A stretch of 64,000 nucleotides of DNA from Neobacillus drentensis (GCF_021560175.1 NZ_CP091110.1:3474501-3538500), one strand, 5' to 3'. Shown: positions 17,604 to 26,394, numbered from the stretch's first letter. The notes: generated from the letters alone by a model not told the origin. Numbers and translations: made by a program.

Positions 17604-18038
17604 ATGGAGAATACGATTGAGACGGTTTATCGTTTAGAAAATCCTGAGAAAAACATTATTAAATTTGCGACCGGCACGCAGCTTCGTTATGAGGATGTTA
17701 TTAAAGAAGTATTTGGAGTTGCATGTATCAATGACTTACACATGATGATTCAATACAACAAAAGCTTTCAAACAAGCATATGTAACAGCTATGGCATCAG
17801 CGAAAAGAAAATCACACTAGATAAAATCATCCGCATCGCATCTAAAGCCGATATGCTCACCTTCAAACAACATCTAATCGAAAATAAACAAAACTACCAA
17901 CAGGACCAGGAAACTGATCCAGTAGAAAATACCACCCATGTCAACCGCCCTTTTGACACCATCATCAAACTCCAAGAAGGAATCTACCAATGGGACGACA
18001 GCAATTACTCCTACAGCGCTGTTACAAATGGTGCCTGA
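17604..18038 (+). CDS. Hypothetical protein whose stop codon lies inside a palindromic repeat
   Basis: A 144-residue soluble protein starting at ATG 17604 (a TTG at 17586 is less likely). The first ~85 residues (YRLENPEKNIIKFATGTQLRYEDVIKEVFGVACIND) appear folded; the tail is polar and rich in Gln, Asn and Asp. I do not recognise the family. The last codons Gly-Ala-stop are supplied by the repeat GGTGCCTGACACC, so the original C-terminus may have been longer or different. The gene points toward putB-like proline dehydrogenase with a bidirectional terminator between. Confidence 0.7.
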   Translation: MENTIETVYRLENPEKNIIKFATGTQLRYEDVIKEVFGVACINDLHMMIQYNKSFQTSICNSYGISEKKITLDKIIRIASKADMLTFKQHLIENKQNYQQDQETDPVENTTHVNRPFDTIIKLQEGIYQWDDSNYSYSAVTNGA

Positions 18039-18042
18039 CACC
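18030..18042 (+). repeat. Short palindromic repeat GGTGCCTGACACC at a gene 3' end
   Basis: Same 13-mer (other strand) as at 19265-19277. It contributes the TGA stop of the preceding gene. Such 13-mers are common in several Bacillus genomes near REP-like elements (recollection). Confidence 0.7.
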
Positions 18043-18105
18043 AAAAAAAATATAGAACCTGGTTCCATTTCACTTATGAATGGATTCCTGGCTCTATATT
18101 TTTTT
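18043..18105. terminator. Bidirectional terminator
   Basis: AAAAAATATAGA and TCTATATTTTTTT arms with an inner CCTGG/TCCATT stem, between convergent genes. Confidence 0.85.
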
Positions 18106-18114
18106 GTTTGTTTA

Positions 18115-19098
18115 TTATTTCTTCTTCTTATGATTCGATTTAGTTAATCTGCCTAGTATAAATGCACCTGCTGCGACACCGAGGATCGTGTTCGTTTTCT
18201 TATTGAAAACCTGTTTCGCAACTAGATTTATATTTTGCGGTCTTTCGGCTAATCGTCTCATGAAATATCCATACCAATCGTTTCCAAATGGGACATACGT
18301 ACAGAAATTGTATCCTTCATTCGCTAAACTTAATTGCAGTTCTTTCCTAAATCCATACAGCATTTGGAACTCAAACTGATCATTCGGAATATGGTTTTCT
18401 TTGACAAATTTCTTCACATGATTAATAATTCGATGGTCATGTGTGGCAATCGAAGTAAATTTCCCGTTCAAAAGATGCCATTCAATCAATTGAATATAGT
18501 TCGCATCGATCTCCTTTTTATCTTGAAAAGCAATGTCTGCGGACTCTTTATAGGCGCCCTTTACAATGCGGATTCTATGGTTTTTATATCTTTTGAGATA
18601 GTCTAATGCTTTATGAAAATAGGCCTGAATCACCGTACCTACATTATCATATTCAAGGGAAAGTTCGTCCAATAGCTGGAAGGTCAGCTCTAAATGTTTA
18701 TAGTCTTCCATATCAATGTTGACAAACATATCATATTGGCTAGCCAAGTGGACAATCTCTCTTATATTCATTAAACAAAAGGTATAATCAATATCCAATC
18801 CGACTTGAGTGGGTTTTAATGAAATATGTGCATCCACTTGATTTTCATGGATGGCCTCAATCACCTTAAGAATTTGTTCCTTCGCAGCAACTGCTTCTTC
18901 CTCTTTAAAGACAAACTCCCCTAAATTGTCGACTGTGCAAGAAATCCCTTGAGCATTAAGTTCCTTAATACTTTTGATCACTTCTGGAATATTAGTTCCC
19001 GCAACAACACTTTGTGCCCCCATTTTTAAGCCATACTTTTTAGCAGCAGTATTTAAAAATTGATTTTGAGATAAATCCATGAAAAAGTCCTTCAACAT
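18115..19098 (-). CDS. Proline dehydrogenase (monofunctional, FAD-dependent)
   Basis: It oxidises L-proline to delta-1-pyrroline-5-carboxylate and passes electrons to the membrane quinone pool. The 327-residue length fits the monofunctional Bacillus PutB/FadM type. Seen are the family's TIM-barrel segments SLKPTQVGLDID, VNIDMEDYKH, IRIVKGAYKE, IATHDHRII and EFQMLYGFR, and the RRLAERPQN end of the catalytic domain. A short hydrophobic tail (TILGVAAGAFILGRL) plus a basic end may help membrane association. AGGGG precedes ATG at 19098. No pyrroline-5-carboxylate dehydrogenase or proline permease is adjacent. It is the catabolic counterpart of proBA. Confidence 0.95.
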   Translation of the reverse strand: MLKDFFMDLSQNQFLNTAAKKYGLKMGAQSVVAGTNIPEVIKSIKELNAQGISCTVDNLGEFVFKEEEAVAAKEQILKVIEAIHENQVDAHISLKPTQVGLDIDYTFCLMNIREIVHLASQYDMFVNIDMEDYKHLELTFQLLDELSLEYDNVGTVIQAYFHKALDYLKRYKNHRIRIVKGAYKESADIAFQDKKEIDANYIQLIEWHLLNGKFTSIATHDHRIINHVKKFVKENHIPNDQFEFQMLYGFRKELQLSLANEGYNFCTYVPFGNDWYGYFMRRLAERPQNINLVAKQVFNKKTNTILGVAAGAFILGRLTKSNHKKKK

Positions 19099-19205
19099 TG
19101 CGATTTCCCCTTGCTGTTCGTTTTATTTTCATTATAGCATACGCTTTCATTAATATTTATTTTGTGAATTTTTCGAAATAAAGCGCAGTCATTTCCAGAC
19201 TAAAA

Positions 19206-19240
19206 GAAAAAAGCTCATCTCTCCGAAAAGAAATGAGCTT
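19206..19240 (-). terminator. Terminator after the MFS exporter gene
   Basis: AAGCTCAT/ATGAGCTT arms and a U6 run on the minus strand. Confidence 0.8.
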
Positions 19241-19264
19241 AATCAACTTATTTAGATAACAAAT

Positions 19265-19277
19265 GGTGTCAGGCACC
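19265..19277 (-). repeat. Short palindromic repeat abutting the MFS gene stop codon
   Basis: GGTGTCAGGCACC on the plus strand, i.e. GGTGCCTGACACC in the direction of the gene, starting at the first base after the TAA stop. Same orientation relative to its gene as the copy at 18030. Confidence 0.7.
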
Positions 19278-20816
19278 TTAGTTTTCTGCTAGTTTGGAAG
19301 GGATTTTCTTCTCGCTAGGTTTTGCTTGGCTTTTTCCTTCTAGATCTTCTGCTTGTTTGGATCGTTTAATAAAGAAGGATAGGACGAGTGCGACTGCTGC
19401 AATAAAAGTAGCGATTAAGAATGAGAAATTGATTCCTTCTAACATGGATTGCATCATGATTTGTTGTTTCATCTCCGCTAGAGCTGCCTTTGTTGGCGGC
19501 GCAGTTAAATGCTGCATTGCTGCCTTACCCAGTTCTTTAGCGTGTGATTCCGCACGGTTTGTCATAATCGTAACCATTAAGGCTGTCCCGATTGCACCTG
19601 CAACCTGGTTTAAGGTATTATTCATTGCCGTTCCATGTGGGTACAAACGCTTTGGAAGCTGATTCAGCCCATTCGTAGAAACCGGCATCATAACCATCGA
19701 CATCCCCAACATACGGATCGAATAGATAATGATCAAATGTGTATACGTTGTATGCAGCGTTAATCTACTAAAAGCATAAGTTGTTACCACAATAATCGTT
19801 AAACCCGTTACAGCAAGAATTCTTCCGCCAATTTTATCAAACAGTTTCCCGGTAAGTGGCGACATAAAGGCCATCAAGATTGCCCCTGGCATGAGCAATA
19901 GTCCTGCATCCATTGGAGAAATTCCCCGAAGGTTTTGCGTATAAATAGGCAGCAGAATCATCCCGGAAAATAACGCCATATTTACGACCATAGCGATGCA
20001 TGATGATAAGGCAAACATAGGATATCGATAAACCCGGAAATTCAATAGTGGTGCTTCTTGTTTAATTTGACGGTAAATAAATAGGAACAATGAGATAATA
20101 CCGAGCATAATCGTTCCGTAAACCTCTGGGCTGTCCCATCCTTTACTACCGGCCGAACTAAAGCCGTAAAGGATACCGCCAAATCCAACACTTGACAGAA
20201 TAACGGATAAGAAATCGAGACGAAGATTAACTTTTTCCTTTTTATCCTTAAGCAAGAATAAACCAATTAAAAGAACAAGGATCGCAATTGGTGTAATAAA
20301 GTGGAAAAGCATTCTCCAGTCATAATGCTCTACAATCCATCCTGATAAAGTAGGTCCGATCGCTGGAGCAAACATGAGAATGAGCCCAAATACGCCCATT
20401 GCCATTCCCCTTTTTTCAATCGGAAAGCTTACCAGCATAACGTTCATTAGCAAAGGCATTAAGATGGCTGAACCAGAAGCCTGAAGCATCCGTCCTGCTA
20501 GCAGCAACGGAAATACATGGGCAAATCCAGCAAGAATCGTACCGGCAGTAAATAACCCTATAGCTGCTAGAAAAATATTCCGAACGGAAAACTTTTGTAT
20601 TAAGTAAGCGCTAATCGGAATTAAAATTCCGTTTACTAGCATAAAACCTGTAGTCAGCCACTGTACAGTAGATGCCTCAATATTTAAGTCTTTCATTATA
20701 GAAGGCAGTGCAATGTTTAGTAACGTATTATTTAAAAATGAGATAAAGGCACCGACCATTAATATCGCAATAATACCGTAAGGTGGACGATCAGCATGCT
20801 TTTTGGTTTTTTCCAT
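19278..20816 (-). CDS. DHA2-family (EmrB/QacA-type) multidrug MFS exporter
   Basis: A 512-residue membrane protein with about 14 hydrophobic segments, as in the DHA2 family. Motif A-like RKFSVRN region, and motif C GLILMFAPAIGPTLSGWIVEHYDWRMLF, diagnostic of drug:H+ antiporters, are visible. The start FLNNTLLNIALPSIMKDL is characteristic. A polar C-terminal tail is lysine-rich. The role is likely proton-driven efflux of lipophilic compounds; substrates unknown. AAGGGGGAAAC precedes ATG. No regulator is adjacent. Confidence 0.93.
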   Translation of the reverse strand: MEKTKKHADRPPYGIIAILMVGAFISFLNNTLLNIALPSIMKDLNIEASTVQWLTTGFMLVNGILIPISAYLIQKFSVRNIFLAAIGLFTAGTILAGFAHVFPLLLAGRMLQASGSAILMPLLMNVMLVSFPIEKRGMAMGVFGLILMFAPAIGPTLSGWIVEHYDWRMLFHFITPIAILVLLIGLFLLKDKKEKVNLRLDFLSVILSSVGFGGILYGFSSAGSKGWDSPEVYGTIMLGIISLFLFIYRQIKQEAPLLNFRVYRYPMFALSSCIAMVVNMALFSGMILLPIYTQNLRGISPMDAGLLLMPGAILMAFMSPLTGKLFDKIGGRILAVTGLTIIVVTTYAFSRLTLHTTYTHLIIIYSIRMLGMSMVMMPVSTNGLNQLPKRLYPHGTAMNNTLNQVAGAIGTALMVTIMTNRAESHAKELGKAAMQHLTAPPTKAALAEMKQQIMMQSMLEGINFSFLIATFIAAVALVLSFFIKRSKQAEDLEGKSQAKPSEKKIPSKLAEN

Positions 20817-21131
20817 TTAGTTTCCCCCTTGGAAGCTCTGTTTGTATTTGTACGTTAAATTCGCATAAAGTATATCTTATACCTTTGGTTCAAGTATTGC
20901 AATGGAAAAATACTCATAAATAATGAGTTTTTATAAAAGCAAATACGCTCAAACCACTATTTTATACAAGGAGTCCAAAATTCCATAGCCATATCTATTT
21001 AATACCCTGATCAAGACGCACCTTAAAACTATTTTTCATCTAAAACCGAATTATTAATCATACTTTTTAAAATGGGGAATAGAAAGACAAAGGAACGGTA
21101 TGAAAACAAGAAGGAACATCTCCCTCACATA
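20817..21131. other. Intergenic stretch with no recognisable gene
   Basis: AT-rich, about 315 bp between the MFS gene start and the ftsZ terminator. It should hold the MFS promoter. A stretch around 20990-21080 shows weak resemblance to 37965-38010 (CATAGCCAT and TTTTTAAAATGGGGAATAG against TTTTTTAAAATAGGGAATA). No coding pattern on either strand. Confidence 0.5.
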
Positions 21132-21176
21132 AAAAAGAAACACTCCCATTCAAAAAAACAGTGAATAGGGAGTGTT
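21132..21176 (-). terminator. Terminator after ftsZ
   Basis: AACACTCCCTATTCA pairs with TGAATGGGAGTGTT, followed on the minus strand by TTTCTTTTTTATG. Confidence 0.88.
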
Positions 21177-21185
21177 ATCTGTAAA

Positions 21186-22352
21186 TTATCGTCTTCTGTT
21201 CCGATTTCGTAAAAAAGTTGGAATATCCAGTGATTCTTCTTGACCCTGGTAGGAACGATTGTATTCATATATTTGTTCATCCTGCTGCTGCCTTTGTTCT
21301 TCGTGCTCATAGACATTATGCTTAAAACTTTCCTCACGTTTTGGCTGAGTAGGAGCTTCCGTCACAGGAGCGGCAGAAGGTCTATGTACTTCATTTTCAC
21401 TATTCATAAACCCTGTTGCAATGACCGTGATCATAATTTCGTCTTTTAAATTGTCGTTTATAATGGAACCAAAGATCATATTTAATTCATGATCGGAGGC
21501 GGACGCAACTAGGTCGGCTGCTTCCTGTACTTCATATAGACTTAAATTACTGCCTCCGGTAATGTTCATTAAGACACCTTGTGCTCCATCAATTGAGGTT
21601 TCTAGTAATGGACTGGAGATCGCTTTTTTTGCTGCTTCAACGGCACGATCTGGACCTTTCGCCACACCAATGCCCATTAACGCCGTTCCCTGGTTCGTCA
21701 TAATCGTTTTTACATCGGCAAAATCCAGGTTAATAAGCCCTGGAACCGCAATTAAGTCAGATATACCTTGAACACCCTGACGAAGGACATTATCTGCCTC
21801 ACGGAAGGCTTCTAACATTGGGGTTTTTTTATCAACAATCTGAAGCAGGCGGTCATTCGGAATAATAATGAGAGTGTCTACCGCTTCTCTCATTAATTCA
21901 ATTCCGCTGGCAGCATTGACTGCTCGTTTTTTGCCTTCAAAGCCAAACGGACGTGTGACAACCCCAATCGTAAGGGCACCTAATTCTCGGGCAATTTCTG
22001 CAATAGCTGGAGCGGCCCCTGTCCCAGTACCTCCGCCCATACCAGCTGTTACAAATACCATATCAGCTCCGTCTAATACTTCTTGCAGCTGCTTCCTGCT
22101 CTCTTCTACTGCTCGTCTGCCGACTTCTGGATTGGCACCAGCACCGAGACCTCTTGTTAAGGTGGCGCCAATTTGCATTTTAATTTCCGCTTTAGAAAGA
22201 TTTAAAGCCTGGGCATCTGTATTCACAGCAATAAATTCTACACCCTGTATTCCATCTTCAATCATTCGATTAACCGCGTTATTTCCTCCGCCGCCAACAC
22301 CAATTACTTTTATTCTCGCAATTTGATCTATATTCATGTCAAGATCCCACAT
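21186..22352 (-). CDS. Cell division protein FtsZ, solitary copy
   Basis: The tubulin-like GTPase that polymerises into the division ring. The 388-residue protein is full length: [13 protein letters not shown] near the start, tubulin signature [11 protein letters not shown]7 loop [10 protein letters not shown], and the C-terminal peptide [13 protein letters not shown] that binds FtsA/SepF. All GTP-binding and hydrolysis motifs look intact and it is close to B. subtilis FtsZ, differing mainly in the N-terminal leader ([16 protein letters not shown]) and the variable linker, which is Glu/Gln/Arg-rich. AGGAGGAG precedes ATG. It has no ftsA, mur or div genes around it, unlike the standard dcw cluster, so it is probably a second ftsZ (inference). 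Confidence 0.95.
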   Translation of the reverse strand: MWDLDMNIDQIARIKVIGVGGGGNNAVNRMIEDGIQGVEFIAVNTDAQALNLSKAEIKMQIGATLTRGLGAGANPEVGRRAVEESRKQLQEVLDGADMVFVTAGMGGGTGTGAAPAIAEIARELGALTIGVVTRPFGFEGKKRAVNAASGIELMREAVDTLIIIPNDRLLQIVDKKTPMLEAFREADNVLRQGVQGISDLIAVPGLINLDFADVKTIMTNQGTALMGIGVAKGPDRAVEAAKKAISSPLLETSIDGAQGVLMNITGGSNLSLYEVQEAADLVASASDHELNMIFGSIINDNLKDEIMITVIATGFMNSENEVHRPSAAPVTEAPTQPKREESFKHNVYEHEEQRQQQDEQIYEYNRSYQGQEESLDIPTFLRNRNRRR

Positions 22353-22496
22353 TCGCTTCTCCTCCTAAACCAATCATTACTTCATTATTCAGAAAACTAA
22401 CTTTATCATAAAAAGTACTTTTTTCCCAAACTTATTACTTACTATTTTAGCAAAATAATAGGCTTGTTTGTATAGTACCACGTATTCATTTCAATA

Positions 22497-22528
22497 AAAA
22501 AAATCAAAAAAACCCTCAATTTCGAGGG
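22497..22528 (-). terminator. Terminator-like hairpin upstream of ftsZ with no gene feeding it
   Basis: CCCTCgaaattGAGGG followed by TTTTTTTGATTTTTTTT on the minus strand. It lies about 145 bp before the ftsZ start, and no minus-strand gene precedes it. It may end a small RNA or act as a leader attenuator. Confidence 0.6.
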
Positions 22529-22800
22529 CATATTCTAGCTATTTTGACCTTATTTCATCCTGTGGGCTATTTTCTTCCGTTTAGGACCACCTCTATTTAC
22601 TCAGCGCGCTTCCATTCTTTCCGAACTAAGCGTATTCCCCAAGTATAAAAAAGTGCCGCATTACCTTATTATAGTAAGCATGTGTCCGCTGTAAGAAATT
22701 ACTTCAAACACAAAATCTTCATTTTTTCAAAACGATAAATTCGTTTTCTTGAATTGTTGACACCTATCAAGCTTTATGTCACTTTATAGAGGCATATATT
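22529..22800 (-). ncRNA. Possible small RNA or untranslated leader (tentative)
   Basis: No open frame with a ribosome binding site is seen on either strand, yet the minus strand ends in a good intrinsic terminator at 22497-22528. It contains a possible stem (GTGTTTGAAGTAATTTCTTACAG region and CGGACAC). No match to an RNA family I know. Confidence 0.2.
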
Positions 22801-22831
22801 AGACTTACAATTTATGAGGAGAATGGTACAA

Positions 22832-23806
22832 GTGAAACGAAAAGTCATCGCTTATAACCTTGAATTAACCGAAGCACTTGAAAAACTAGACGATCAATTT
22901 AAAGTACAAATTTTTGATAGTATTAATCCAAAAACCGATCCGGCTTTTTTAGAGGCACTCAAGGATGCGGAAGGGATTGTCGGACTGGCACTTCCGGTCG
23001 ATCAGGAACTGCTTGATCGAGCACCAAAGTTGAAGATCGTATCGAATAATTCCACCGGCTATAATAATCTTTCCATTGAGGTAATGTCAAAACGCGGCGT
23101 GATGGGAACGAATACGCCTGGCGTCCTTGAAGATACGACAGCAGATGCCATTTTCGGAATCCTCCTAGCTTCTGCCCGCCGGATTGCAGAACTGGACCAC
23201 TTTGTGAAATCTGGAAATTGGCAAGGCCATTTAACCACCGCCGAATATGCGATAGATGTTCACCATAAAACACTTGGAATAATCGGGATGGGTAAAATCG
23301 GTTCCGCCATCGCTAAACGGGCACACTTAGGATTTGATATGGATATCTTGTACCATAATCGAACTCGTAATTTAGAGGCAGAAGAAAAATATCATGCCAC
23401 CTATTGTAACCTTGATACACTACTAAAAGAATCCGATTTCGTCTGCTTGATGACGCCTTTAACCCCTGAAACGGAGAATTTAATTGGCGAACGAGAATTT
23501 AAATTGATGAAGAAGTCTTGTATATTTGTAAATGGTTCCCGTGGTAAAACGGTTGATGAAACAGCATTAATAGAAGCATTAGAGCAGAAAGAAATTCATG
23601 GTGCTGCCTTGGACGTTTATCAAATAGAGCCCGTAAAAAAGGGCCATCCACTGCTTCAGTTCCCAAATGTTGTTACTACACCACATATCGGCTCGTCAAC
23701 CTATGAAACAGAATTAAAAATGGCTGAACTTGCCGTCGAAAATTTACGTGCGGGGTTAACAGGCAAGCTCCCTAAAAACTTGATTAATCCTGAAGTGCTA
23801 AACTAA
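22832..23806 (+). CDS. D-isomer specific 2-hydroxyacid dehydrogenase (glyoxylate/hydroxypyruvate or 2-ketogluconate reductase type)
   Basis: A 324-residue NAD(P)-dependent reductase. It shows the Rossmann motif GMGKIGSAIAKRA, the substrate-binding Arg in VNGSRGKTVDE, and the catalytic Glu-His pair (IEPVKKGHPLL and TPHIGSSTYET). These enzymes reduce 2-keto acids such as glyoxylate, hydroxypyruvate or 2-ketogluconate to D-hydroxy acids; the substrate here is not decided. GTG at 22832 is preferred because AGGAGA lies nine bases before it; ATG codons at 22814 and 22823 overlap that site. The YdeI-like gene follows 46 bp downstream without a terminator between. Confidence 0.92.
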   Translation: MKRKVIAYNLELTEALEKLDDQFKVQIFDSINPKTDPAFLEALKDAEGIVGLALPVDQELLDRAPKLKIVSNNSTGYNNLSIEVMSKRGVMGTNTPGVLEDTTADAIFGILLASARRIAELDHFVKSGNWQGHLTTAEYAIDVHHKTLGIIGMGKIGSAIAKRAHLGFDMDILYHNRTRNLEAEEKYHATYCNLDTLLKESDFVCLMTPLTPETENLIGEREFKLMKKSCIFVNGSRGKTVDETALIEALEQKEIHGAALDVYQIEPVKKGHPLLQFPNVVTTPHIGSSTYETELKMAELAVENLRAGLTGKLPKNLINPEVLN

Positions 23807-23852
23807 GATGAGAAAAGATGTCGCTTTTATTATTATGTGAAGGAGTAAAAAA

Positions 23853-24530
23853 ATGTCTGCCCCAAAAAGTGTAGTGGATAAATTAAACTTGGAGAAATAT
23901 GTAAACAAACTTATCCTCCATAAACCTGAACAAGTCAATGACTTTCAAGCACTAGAATATGACTCCTCTATAAAAAAAGACACCTATGATCTTATCTTTA
24001 GCTTTATTTTTAGCTTAGAAGAATTCACAAGAGAACTTCAAAACGTAATCGAGAATAAATTGCTAGAGGACAATGGCTATTTATACTTCGCTTATCCAAA
24101 AAAGAACAATAAAGTATATAAAGAATATATAGACCGTGACAGTTTTATTAGTGCCCTCCCTTCCGATGAGGACGGATATGTGCTAAACAGCAACATCAAG
24201 TTTGCAAGAATGGTAAGCCTAAATGATGTGTTTACCATTGTTGGTTTAAAGTCCACTCCAAAAAAGTCGAAAAAATCGGCCAGCAGCAAAAGCAGCCAAT
24301 GTGTGGATGACTACATTGATCATATTGATGATATTAAACAGTACTTGCAGAAAAATGAGGAACTGTTCAAAAAATACATTGAATTAACTCCCGGCTATCA
24401 GAAGGATTGGGCCCGCTATATCTATAGTGCAAAAAGAAAAGAAACACAGGAAAAACGCCAGCTTGAAATGGAGACGGCTTTAGGCGAAGGCTATAAAACA
24501 ATCGAATTATATAAACAAACTAAAAGATAA
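23853..24530 (+). CDS. YdeI/OmpD-associated-family protein with extra N-terminal domain
   Basis: A 225-residue protein of two parts. The C-terminal ~65 residues (YIELTPGYQKDWARYIYSAKRKETQEKRQ) are the YdeI/OmdA helix pattern, known from proteins tied to tolerance of cationic peptides and bacteriocins. The first ~140 residues form a separate alpha/beta domain (DLIFSFIFSLEEFTRELQ, LLEDNGYLYFAYPK). A lysine/serine linker (KKSKKSASSKSS) joins them. AAGGAG lies well before ATG. It is probably co-transcribed with the upstream dehydrogenase. Biochemical activity is unknown. Confidence 0.8.
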   Translation: MSAPKSVVDKLNLEKYVNKLILHKPEQVNDFQALEYDSSIKKDTYDLIFSFIFSLEEFTRELQNVIENKLLEDNGYLYFAYPKKNNKVYKEYIDRDSFISALPSDEDGYVLNSNIKFARMVSLNDVFTIVGLKSTPKKSKKSASSKSSQCVDDYIDHIDDIKQYLQKNEELFKKYIELTPGYQKDWARYIYSAKRKETQEKRQLEMETALGEGYKTIELYKQTKR

Positions 24531-24533
24531 ACG

Positions 24534-24576
24534 AAAAAAGATGCCTGGTTTGATTATCTAAACCAAGCATCTTTTA
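24534..24576. terminator. Bidirectional terminator
   Basis: GATGC-TGGTTT / AAACCA-GCATC hairpin with U runs on both strands, between the YdeI-like and DinB genes. Confidence 0.88.
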
Positions 24577-24649
24577 ATATATCCGTTATTAGTTTACATA
24601 ATATAATTATTGTTACCTTAAATAAACATATTAAGAACTCTTCGCTTTT

Positions 24650-25153
24650 TTATAGTGCTGGTGCTTCCATTCCAATTTGGCTCCATTCTTCTCTAGAAGG
24701 ACCATAGATTCCAGGAACCGGCAACCCGGCTTGACGCATTAAAACAGTCATTTGTCCGCGATGATGAATAATATGTTTAATTAAAAGTGAAAGTGTGGCC
24801 GCCTTTGGCATTGTCATCCCAAACACATTCTGCATTTCTTGTAATGACTCATCTGTCCATTGGTTTTGTACTTGTTCCACAACATCGGCACTGACTCTTC
24901 TAAAAGTGTCAGCAATATCTTGTGCAGATGCAGGGGTACTGTCCGCGTTTTCAACATTGGTAATCGTAATTCCAAATTCATTTACCATGCCAGGTGTACT
25001 GGTAACAATGTGCCAGGCAATTCTGCCTAATGTTCGATCTTCTGTGGATACTGGTTGTTGAAGCGACTCGTCCGTTAAGGCATCCAAAACCTTTTGGGTA
25101 GATGCAGCTTCCTGGTTCCATTCTTGGCTAAATTCATTAATAGAAGTAAACAT
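24650..25153 (-). CDS. DinB-family protein
   Basis: A 167-residue four-helix-bundle protein of the DinB/YfiT type. The likely metal-binding histidines are in GRIAWHIV and LLIKHIIHHRGQM. B. subtilis DinB is DNA-damage induced, but most relatives are thiol- or metal-dependent transferases of unknown substrate. ATG at 25153 with GGAGGAG seven bases upstream decides the start. Monocistronic. Confidence 0.88.
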   Translation of the reverse strand: MFTSINEFSQEWNQEAASTQKVLDALTDESLQQPVSTEDRTLGRIAWHIVTSTPGMVNEFGITITNVENADSTPASAQDIADTFRRVSADVVEQVQNQWTDESLQEMQNVFGMTMPKAATLSLLIKHIIHHRGQMTVLMRQAGLPVPGIYGPSREEWSQIGMEAPAL

Positions 25154-25260
25154 AGATACTCTCCTCCGATTCATCTATACTATTCAATCCTGGCCAAATT
25201 TTGGCAACTAAAGTATATCATTCCATTCACTAAAGACAAAGTGAAATTATCCTCGTCAGA

Positions 25261-25304
25261 AAAAAGCTCAGAGCCACCCAACATGCAGAATGTCCCCGAG
25301 CTTA
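25261..25304 (-). terminator. Terminator after the sirtuin gene
   Basis: AAGCTC/GAGCTT outer arms around a partly paired 28-nt interior, with U6 on the minus strand; abuts the stop at 25309. Confidence 0.6.
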
Positions 25305-25308
25305 ATCA

Positions 25309-26079
25309 TCAGTCAACATTTTCATTCATCGTCATAAGTGTTGTTCCAATTGATTCTTTTATAACAAAGGTATTCGGTGCAAAGTCGTATGGAGTATCTC
25401 CCTTATTAATAATAATAACCGGGACCCCGGCACTTTTATATTGCGGAAAGGTGGAGAAAGGCGTTACCTTTAAACTGGTTCCTACTACTAATAAACAGTC
25501 TGCCTTACGAATTTGATTAAGAATATGGTTAAACCCTTCCATTGAAAACCATTCACCAGTATCCCCAAACAAAACTACATCCGGTTTAATGAACCGGTCT
25601 TCTTTCCGTTTTGTTTTACAATGACTACAGACATAAAAATCCTCGATTGTTTCTAACCGAGTAATCATCTCACTCGTAGCATAAGTCTTTCCGCAGTTTT
25701 GACAGGTAGCTGTTTTGATTGTTCCATGAAACTCAATCACATTAGTGCTGCCTGCTTTTTGATGAAGCCCGTCAATATTTTGGGTAATAATCGAGCTTAC
25801 CTTTCCTTCGCTCTCCCACTTAGCCAGGATTTGATGGCCTTTATTTGGAACGGCCTCAGGGTGGTACAAATTTTCAATCGCAAACTGATAAAATTCTTTT
25901 GGGAATTTATAAAAATAATCGAGCGAAAGGATGTATTCAGGTGCCAGTTTATAAATCCCTGTTCGTGAACGAAAGTCTTTGATACCCGATTCCGTGCTAA
26001 TGCCAGCACCAGTCAAAACAATAATGTTCTTGGCATCTTTTAGAATCTGGGTACATGTTTCCATCGTGTTTTTATCCAT
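25309..26079 (-). CDS. NAD-dependent protein deacylase (sirtuin, Sir2/CobB family)
   Basis: It removes acyl groups from lysine side chains using NAD+. The 256-residue protein carries the NAD motif LTGAGISTESGIKDFR, the QNIDGLHQKAG motif, the catalytic His in IEFHGTI, a zinc site with two CxxC pairs (CQNCG and CSHCK), and VVGTSLKVTPF. B. subtilis SrtN, which deacetylates acetyl-CoA synthetase, is a relative, but no acsA is nearby. ATG at 26079 follows AAAGGGG. Monocistronic, with its terminator close behind. Confidence 0.95.
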   Translation of the reverse strand: MDKNTMETCTQILKDAKNIIVLTGAGISTESGIKDFRSRTGIYKLAPEYILSLDYFYKFPKEFYQFAIENLYHPEAVPNKGHQILAKWESEGKVSSIITQNIDGLHQKAGSTNVIEFHGTIKTATCQNCGKTYATSEMITRLETIEDFYVCSHCKTKRKEDRFIKPDVVLFGDTGEWFSMEGFNHILNQIRKADCLLVVGTSLKVTPFSTFPQYKSAGVPVIIINKGDTPYDFAPNTFVIKESIGTTLMTMNENVD

Positions 26080-26238
26080 GTAAAAATTCCCCTTTCAACA
26101 CTTTCATACCTTTACTTAATTAATGTCAACCTAAATGTGGTAAATATTATATATCCTTAGGGAATTTTTCAACTAATATCTGGGATATTAAACTTATAAT
26201 CACACAGCTCGAAAAAAACGAAAAGGATGGCTGACAAA

Positions 26239-26379
26239 ATGATCGAAATCCCAAGAACTCTATATTGTGAGCAATGCCAAAAGGAAACAGAACACATGGT
26301 TCGAGAAGACGCTCTCGAAATCGAATATACCTGTACTGTATGTAATAAACATGAGGATATTGTCAAATCGTTTTTCTAA
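26239..26379 (+). CDS. 46-residue zinc-ribbon protein
   Basis: A very short gene. The product MIEIPRTLYCEQCQKE continues to YTCTVCNKHE and ends DIVKSFF; two CxxC pairs 19 residues apart form a classic zinc ribbon. An upstream in-frame ATG at 26227 would give 50 residues, but the AAAAGG site overlaps it, so 26239 is preferred (spacing is long, so this is uncertain). A terminator follows directly. The role is unknown; small zinc ribbons often bind nucleic acid or modulate a partner. Confidence 0.75.
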   Translation: MIEIPRTLYCEQCQKETEHMVREDALEIEYTCTVCNKHEDIVKSFF

Positions 26380-26394
26380 GTAGTCTTTAAAAAC

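Noticed and set aside
19134..19147. A cre-like site upstream of proline dehydrogenase
   Set aside because: The right half fits (CGCTTTCA) but three fixed positions of the left half differ.
20990..21085. A dispersed repeat shared with 37960-38015
   Set aside because: Only short AT-rich blocks agree (CATAGCCAT and TTTAAAAT-GGGAATA); could be chance without an alignment score.
21868..22326. A 152-codon frame antisense to ftsZ
   Set aside because: Composition follows the complement of the ftsZ codons; no translation signals.
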